From assembly GCF_008039875.1 (NCBI RefSeq), contig NZ_VRUU01000009.1, positions 1 through 64,000 on the forward strand: DNA of 64,000 nt. The letters run 5' to 3'. The notes under the pieces are model-generated. The model was not told where the DNA came from and ran no database searches. It was given only the letters and a program-made list of their open reading frames with translations. This document shows positions 59,558-64,000 of this stretch, piece by piece. The stretch comes from Methylobacterium sp. WL119. GTDB taxonomy: Bacteria > Pseudomonadota > Alphaproteobacteria > Rhizobiales > Beijerinckiaceae. A program made the position numbers and the translations under genes. Each line of letters begins with the position of its first letter. The stretch's first letter is position 1.

Positions 59558-61771
59558 TCAGAACGCCGTCGTGAAGGCGACCTCGAACGAGCGCGGTCGC
59601 CCGAGGAGCCAGTTTGTGCCGACCCCGTCCACCGCGTTTCCGCTGATCGCGTAGACCTTGTCGAACAGGTTGAAGACGCGGAAGGACAGGCGCGAGGCCG
59701 GCGTGACCTGATGGTCGAGGCCGAGGTTGACCAGCCCGTAGGCCGGGCGTCGCGCGGTGTTGCCGAAATCGCTGAACACCTCGCCGACGTACTGGAACCC
59801 GACCCGTGCTTCCCAGGTCGGCGCGAAGGCGTAATTGAGCCAGAGGTTGGCGACCCGCTCGGGCACGTCGATCGGCCGGTTGCCGGCGTACGAAATCGTC
59901 GCGCCGTTCACGGCCTGGTCGAAGGAATCGTACTGCGCGTGCAGCAGGGCGAGGTTCGCGTCGACCCGCCAGAGCGGCGTGACCTGCAGCGAGAGCGCCG
60001 CCTCGACCCCGTAGGAGGATTGCCGGCCGACCTGCGTCGAGACGTTCGGCTGGCCCGGCACCGCCGAGATCAGGTTGTCCTTGACGATGCGGTAGCCGGC
60101 GAGCGTCCACTCGCCTCGGCCGTCCCAGAACACGCCCTTTGCGCCGAGCTCGACCTGCTCGCCGGTGGAGAGCTTGAAGCCGGCCAGCGATTGCGACAGC
60201 GTGATCAGGCTGTTCACCGGGTCCGTGGCGGTGGCAACCTGCGCATAGAGCGCGGTGTCCGGCGTCGGGTTGAACACCAGCCCGAAGCGGTAGCCGAGGC
60301 CCTGGAAGGACTTCTCGAACTGCCCGTTGCTCATCAGGTTCTCGCGCTGCAGGGTCGAGGCATCGAACCGGACGCCGGACAGGAACGAGAGCTGGTCGGT
60401 GAGGATCAGCCGATCCTCGGCGAAGACTGAGGCCTGGTCGGTGCTCGTCGCGTAGGCCGGGCTGGCGCGGCCGTTCAGCGGGAACGAGCCCGGGTCGTAA
60501 TCCGTCAGCGGGACGCTGGTGACGAGGCCCGATCCGACGGTCGAGAAGTTGTTGGTGTGCCGAAAGTCGATGTGGTTCACGTCGAAGCCGGCCAGGAACT
60601 CGTTGCGGAAGCCGAACAGCGTGCCCTTGAACGCGGCGTCGAACCGGTTCCCGAGCTGTTCCTGCTGGTGGTAGATTTCGGTGTAGTCGCTCCGGTCGAC
60701 CAATCGCGTCGATCGGTTGAAGCGGTAGGTCTCGACGTCGAGCCAGTGGCGCCTGCTCTGCAGCCGGTAGGCGGTGTTGCGCACCGTGATGTCGGCGGTG
60801 GGCGTCCACTCCGTCTTGAGCTGGGTCCAGTTGTCCGCCCAGGTGATCTTGGCGTCGCGGACGTTGTAGTTCTTGAACCGGATGAAATCCGGGATGCGCC
60901 CGTCGACCAGCGGCGTGCCCCAGTAGCGCGCCGGCTCCTGATAGCCGAGGTCGTGGCTCAGGGTGAAGGCGAGGTCTGGCGTGGCCTGGAGCAGGATCGC
61001 GCCCGAGACCGCGAGGTTGCGGAAGTCGCCGTCCGGGCTGATCCAGCCGCCGGCGCGGTTGCCGCTGACGTTGAGGCGATAGGCCACCGCGTCGCCGATC
61101 GGGCCGCCGGAATCGAGGGCGAGCCGCGCGATCCCGTCCGATCCGAAGCCGGCCCGCACCAGGTTGATGGACGTGAAGGTCGGCTTCTTCGTCACCACGT
61201 TGATGACGCCGCCGATCGCCCCGTCGCCGTAGAGCACGGAGGCCGGCCCGCGCAGCACCTCGATGCGCTCGACGTTCCAGGTGTCGAACGGGAAGGTCAC
61301 CGTGTTGGCGCCGACGAACAGCCGCGTGCCGTCGTAGAGCTGCTGGATCGAGTTCGGCCCCGAGAACCCGCGGCTGGTGAAGGCGCCGTTGCCGTTGCCC
61401 GGCGAGGCGATGGTGGTGATGCCGGTGGCGTTCTGCGTTACGGCGTCCGCGATCGTGTCCTGGCCGCGCAGCCGCGCGGTCTCGCCGGAGATGACGTCGA
61501 CGCTGCCGGGGGTCTCCAGCGGCGTGAGGCCGAGGCGGCTCGCGCCGCGGTCGGGCGTGCGCAGGTTGAGGCCGACCGGCGCGGCGCGGCTCAAGCCGAC
61601 GCCGTCGCCCGCGACCGTGAGGGTGTCGAGCACGACGCTCGCCGATTCGCCGGCGACCGGCTGGGCGCCGGCATCTCGCGGCGGAGCGAGGATGACGAGC
61701 GCCGTGCCGGCGAGGAGCGGGCAGCGCATCGCGCGCCCGAGGGAACGAGCGGTTTGCAGAAGAACGAGCAT
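59558..61771 (-). CDS. TonB-dependent outer-membrane receptor (siderophore-receptor type)
   Basis: An outer-membrane transporter of 737 residues energised by TonB. A signal peptide precedes the mature N-terminus, near DAGAQPVAGE. The plug domain includes TSRGFSGPNSIQQLYDGTRL and VERIEVLRGPASVLYGDGAI followed by GGVINVVTKKP. A 22-strand-type barrel ends in the outer-membrane signature FEVAFTTAF. Plug and barrel patterns are those of ferric-siderophore receptors. A cobalamin riboswitch lies about 310 nt upstream on the same strand, so cobalamin or a corrinoid is a competing substrate. An AT-rich palindrome sits about 60-75 nt before the ATG. Confidence 0.92.
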   Translation of the reverse strand: MLVLLQTARSLGRAMRCPLLAGTALVILAPPRDAGAQPVAGESASVVLDTLTVAGDGVGLSRAAPVGLNLRTPDRGASRLGLTPLETPGSVDVISGETARLRGQDTIADAVTQNATGITTIASPGNGNGAFTSRGFSGPNSIQQLYDGTRLFVGANTVTFPFDTWNVERIEVLRGPASVLYGDGAIGGVINVVTKKPTFTSINLVRAGFGSDGIARLALDSGGPIGDAVAYRLNVSGNRAGGWISPDGDFRNLAVSGAILLQATPDLAFTLSHDLGYQEPARYWGTPLVDGRIPDFIRFKNYNVRDAKITWADNWTQLKTEWTPTADITVRNTAYRLQSRRHWLDVETYRFNRSTRLVDRSDYTEIYHQQEQLGNRFDAAFKGTLFGFRNEFLAGFDVNHIDFRHTNNFSTVGSGLVTSVPLTDYDPGSFPLNGRASPAYATSTDQASVFAEDRLILTDQLSFLSGVRFDASTLQRENLMSNGQFEKSFQGLGYRFGLVFNPTPDTALYAQVATATDPVNSLITLSQSLAGFKLSTGEQVELGAKGVFWDGRGEWTLAGYRIVKDNLISAVPGQPNVSTQVGRQSSYGVEAALSLQVTPLWRVDANLALLHAQYDSFDQAVNGATISYAGNRPIDVPERVANLWLNYAFAPTWEARVGFQYVGEVFSDFGNTARRPAYGLVNLGLDHQVTPASRLSFRVFNLFDKVYAISGNAVDGVGTNWLLGRPRSFEVAFTTAF

Positions 61772-61833
61772 GGATCGGATTCGGCTCTATCGGCGCGACG
61801 CGACGGCCTGCCCGACCCTCGATCTACATCGAA

Positions 61834-61848
61834 TGTAACAATGTTACA
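61834..61848 (-). promoter_or_regulatory. Perfect palindrome TGTAAC-AAT-GTTACA upstream of the TonB receptor
   Basis: A perfect 6-bp-arm inverted repeat in an unusually AT-rich island (61825-61855), 63-77 nt before the receptor start. It has the style of TetR- or Fur/Irr-type operators. The regulator is not identifiable. Confidence 0.6.
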
Positions 61849-62077
61849 ATTAGGCGATCGGCCGAACGCGGCTCGGCCGCCGGCGCACGGATGCCGGGCG
61901 GCTTCCTGTGCGTCGTTCGGCGCGGGTCTCGCGGTGGGCAAGGGCATGGAAGGGACCTGCGGACGCGTGTGGTGGCACGTCACCGCGAACGAGGCCGCCC
62001 CGCATGCGCCGCGCGGGCCCATGCGTCTCGACACCCGTCGAGGCACCCCGCCCGACGCGTTTCGCGTGTGACCACGA

Positions 62078-62265
62078 CTGACGGCAGGTCTCCTGGCTCG
62101 CGGGTCGCTGCCCCTCATCGTCTTCCCAGGCGCCGTGACCCAGTGACGTGTTGATGGAGGCTCGCCGCTTACAGTTGCGGGGGCAGCCGCGGCATCGGAA
62201 AGGCTCCTCGGAGCCTCGTCCTCACCGCGTTCCCTTTTGATCCCCGAGGGGAACCGTCCTCGCCA
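62078..62265 (-). promoter_or_regulatory. Cobalamin (AdoCbl) riboswitch
   Basis: On the minus strand the conserved elements occur in order: GACGGTTCCCC, GGGAACGCGGTGAG, the B12-box GCTGCCCCCGCAACTGTAAG, CGTCACTGGG, CTGGGAAGACGATG, and the closing GAGCCAGGAGACCTGCCGTC. This is a complete aptamer. It reads toward the TonB receptor, whose ATG is about 310 nt downstream. No T-run terminator follows, so control may be at ribosome binding. No convincing gene lies between it and the receptor. Confidence 0.95.
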
Positions 62266-62357
62266 AGTGGCTTCCGCGGTCCCGAAGAGTCAACGGCCGG
62301 AATCACGCTCCTGTGAAGTGTGACCCGGCGGCGACAGCGACGGCGCGCACGGTGGCG

Positions 62358-63593
62358 TTAGGTCGAGACATGCGATCCGTCCTGCGCCGACGCCTCGACG
62401 ACGACGCTCGGCGGCAAGGTTCCTCCGGCGCCGCCGAGGACGGAGCCGAGGTCGCCCGGCAGGGCGGTCTCCGCGGTCAGCTCAGCCGGCTCGCCGCCGG
62501 CCGCGTGCTCGTCCGCCACCAGGGCGACCGCGCCCGGTGCGATCAGGCCGAGGCTCGCCGCGTGCCGGGCGATGGCGGTGCTGTCGGCGGCGATGACGAG
62601 GTGGCTCCCGGCGGCCGCGACGACCTGCGCCAGCGCCTCGATCTCGCGGATGCGGTCGGCGTCCCGCGACACGTTGCGGATGTAGACCGCCTTCACCCGG
62701 CCCGGATGGTCGGCGACGATCCGGCCGTAGACCTCCGGATCGTGCTGCCCGCTGTCGCCGATCAGCACGAAGGGCAGGTCGCGATACAGCGACAGCATGT
62801 GGACGATCAGGGCGCGCTTGTGATCCTCCGCCCGGCGGGGGAGGGGGTGTTTCCACGACAGGCCCCATTCGCGCAGGAACAGGATCGGGCCCACCGGGAT
62901 GCCGTGGATCGTGAAGAACTCCGACAGCATCTCGTACAGGCCCCACGGCGCGCGCGAGACGTAGAGCATCGGATTGGCCTCGATGCCGTCCGGGCCGACG
63001 TAGAGGGCCCGGTAGAGCGCGGCGACGCCGGGGAAGGCGACGCGGTTCTCGGCATCCTCCACGAACAGCCGCCACAGCATCTTGGCCTTGTTGGCGACGC
63101 CCGTGCGCATCACCGTGTCGTCAATATCGCTGACCACGACGCAGCCGGTGGCGCCCGGCGGCACGAACACCTGCCCCCGCGCCCGCACCGGCGGCTCCGC
63201 CTCGAGCGTGAGGTCGACGTCGTGCCAGCCATGGTCGCCCGCGGGCAACGCCTCCGGGCTGAGATGGACGCGGAAGTAGCCGTCGCGGTCGGTCTCAACC
63301 CGCGCCTGCGCGCCGCCGAAGCGGGCGGTGACGGCGGCGTCCTTCAGCGCCCGCCGCGCGATCCGCCGGGCGATGTCCCGCAGCTGCGCGCGCAGGCTCT
63401 CGTCGCCCGGTGCCGTATCGGGGTGGGATTGGCGGAAGATGCGGCCGATCAGGAAGATCTCGTCGGCGGAGCCGTAGCCGCGATAGGGCTCGATGACGAT
63501 GCCGCCGCGCCCCTGCGCCCGGCGGACCGGGCGGGCGACGAGCTTCAGCGCCCGGACCGCGCCCTTCCTCCAACGCCGCAAACGCACTCCCAT
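62358..63593 (-). CDS. App1-like phosphatase (DUF2183)
   Basis: A HAD-type phosphatase related to the catalytic domain of yeast phosphatidate phosphatase App1, 411 residues. The DxDxT nucleophile motif is VVVSDIDDTVMRTG, the third motif VLIGDSGQHDPEVYG, and the intervening NPMLYVSRAPWGLYEML is typical of the family. The N-terminal part has PYRGYGSADEIFLIGRIF. There is no membrane segment. The ATG at 63593 is preferred over a TTG 12 codons upstream. The lipid substrate is by family analogy only. It lies 61 nt downstream of xerD on the same strand. Confidence 0.87.
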   Translation of the reverse strand: MGVRLRRWRKGAVRALKLVARPVRRAQGRGGIVIEPYRGYGSADEIFLIGRIFRQSHPDTAPGDESLRAQLRDIARRIARRALKDAAVTARFGGAQARVETDRDGYFRVHLSPEALPAGDHGWHDVDLTLEAEPPVRARGQVFVPPGATGCVVVSDIDDTVMRTGVANKAKMLWRLFVEDAENRVAFPGVAALYRALYVGPDGIEANPMLYVSRAPWGLYEMLSEFFTIHGIPVGPILFLREWGLSWKHPLPRRAEDHKRALIVHMLSLYRDLPFVLIGDSGQHDPEVYGRIVADHPGRVKAVYIRNVSRDADRIREIEALAQVVAAAGSHLVIAADSTAIARHAASLGLIAPGAVALVADEHAAGGEPAELTAETALPGDLGSVLGGAGGTLPPSVVVEASAQDGSHVST

Positions 63594-63654
63594 CGCCGAT
63601 CGCCCGCTTCCGTCGCCTGAGCCGGTCAACGCCGCAAGCGGCGGATCGGAGCCC

Positions 63655-64000
63655 TCACGGCTGCACCTCCGGTGCGCCGTCGGGGCCGGAGGGCTCGTCC
63701 ATCAGCGGATGCAGGTCGCGGACCATGCTCTTCAGGCGGTCGTCGAGGACGTGCGTGTAGATCTGCGTCGTCGAGATGTCGGCGTGGCCGAGCAGCTCCT
63801 GCACGATCCGCAGGTCGGCGCCGTTGTGCAGCAGGTGACTGGCGAAGGCGTGGCGCAGCACGTGCGGGCTGACCTTGTCGGCGCGCAGGCCCGCGGCCTC
63901 CGCCGCCGCCTTTAGGTCGCGGGCGAAGGCCTGCCGGGTGAGATGGCCGCTCTCGCTGTCGGCGGGAAACAGCCACGGCGCATCGCTCGGCGAGGCGGCG
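63655..64000 (-). CDS. xerD: Tyrosine recombinase XerD (C-terminal part; cut by window end)
   Basis: A site-specific recombinase of chromosome dimer resolution. Only the last about 115 residues are in the window, and the frame stays open to base 64000. The catalytic set of the C-terminal half is complete: His and Arg in [17 protein letters not shown], His in [10 protein letters not shown], and the nucleophilic Tyr in TQIYTHV. The ending ([14 protein letters not shown] followed by a short acidic tail) suits XerD-type proteins. XerD versus XerC cannot be fully settled without the N-terminal part. Confidence 0.9.
   Translation of the reverse strand, partial: AASPSDAPWLFPADSESGHLTRQAFARDLKAAAEAAGLRADKVSPHVLRHAFASHLLHNGADLRIVQELLGHADISTTQIYTHVLDDRLKSMVRDLHPLMDEPSGPDGAPEVQP

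Larger units (their letters stand above)
61772..62357. other. Intergenic region between TonB receptor and App1-like gene
   Basis: 586 nt. From right to left it contains the stop-side of the App1-like gene, the cobalamin riboswitch, about 230 nt of GC-rich leader without recognisable features, and the AT-rich palindrome near the receptor start. A minus-strand open frame from 62118 begins inside the aptamer and has no protein-like features, so it is not called as a gene. Confidence 0.7.

Noticed and set aside
61591-62118. A minus-strand frame between the riboswitch and the TonB receptor
   Set aside because: It starts inside the aptamer, overlaps the receptor start in another frame, and has no signal, motif or ribosome-binding site. 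It was considered as the missing riboswitch-controlled gene but cannot be supported.
62821-62850. A G-run in the App1-like gene resembling one arm of the palindromic repeats
   Set aside because: No matching second arm nearby, and the encoded residues fit the family alignment as I recall it.

Overview
The window is about 70% GC, densely coded, and reads as chromosome of an alphaproteobacterium of the order Hyphomicrobiales. It is probably Methylobacterium/Methylorubrum or a close relative, judging by protein style (an EipA homologue, the lptM-lysA pair, dapB-gpmA-alkB, a short GpmA, an OhrR-type MarR, the linked UdgX/radical-SAM pair) and by interspersed palindromic repeats. This assignment is inference, not a database match. 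No rRNA, tRNA, CRISPR array, prophage or insertion sequence was recognised.

Layout. 1-1.5 kb: chemotaxis cheB (5'-truncated by the window edge) and cheR. 1.7-9 kb: an unknown low-complexity protein, an asparaginase-family enzyme, cysQ, a YHS-domain protein, eipA, two small envelope proteins, lptM and lysA. 9-15.6 kb: SulP transporter, threonine aldolase, rpsU, a single-domain response regulator, a class II glutamine amidotransferase and an aldehyde dehydrogenase. 15.7-22.9 kb (minus strand): slyX, trhO, polA, a low-GC HepT/MntA toxin-antitoxin module, a YihY-family protein and an unknown exported protein. 23-31 kb: alkB, gpmA, dapB, a YbaL-type antiporter, udgX coupled to its radical-SAM partner, osmC and recX. 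31-39.9 kb: an orphan TAXI-type binding protein, a hybrid histidine kinase, a GlcD-like oxidase, cytochrome c, ohrR and a DHH phosphoesterase.

The most unusual region is 39.9-55 kb. Eight minus-strand genes, every junction overlapping by 1-13 nt, run from 51294 to 39938: two MurG/COG4671-like glycosyltransferases (one fused to a polysaccharide-deacetylase-like domain), a GT4 glycosyltransferase, a tandem-ATPase ABC protein, a methyltransferase-like protein, a Tat-type extracytoplasmic binding protein and two Yej-type permeases. Divergently transcribed across a 279-nt gap is an 898-residue ABC-exporter-shaped protein. Its nucleotide-binding region has lost the Walker A lysine and Walker B glutamate, and carries three copies of the motif that in normal exporters occurs once. 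The set looks like one unit that builds a glycosylated or methylated envelope product and moves something related across the membrane.

55-64 kb: two small unknown proteins, an FAD-linked oxidase convergent with a BKACE enzyme, and a PepSY membrane protein plus TonB-dependent receptor downstream of a clear cobalamin riboswitch. An App1-like phosphatase and the C-terminal part of xerD (cut by the window end) follow.

Two palindromic repeats lie inside reading frames, adding residues to the N-termini of UdgX and of the ABC binding protein. This resembles the protein-coding palindromic elements of Rickettsia.
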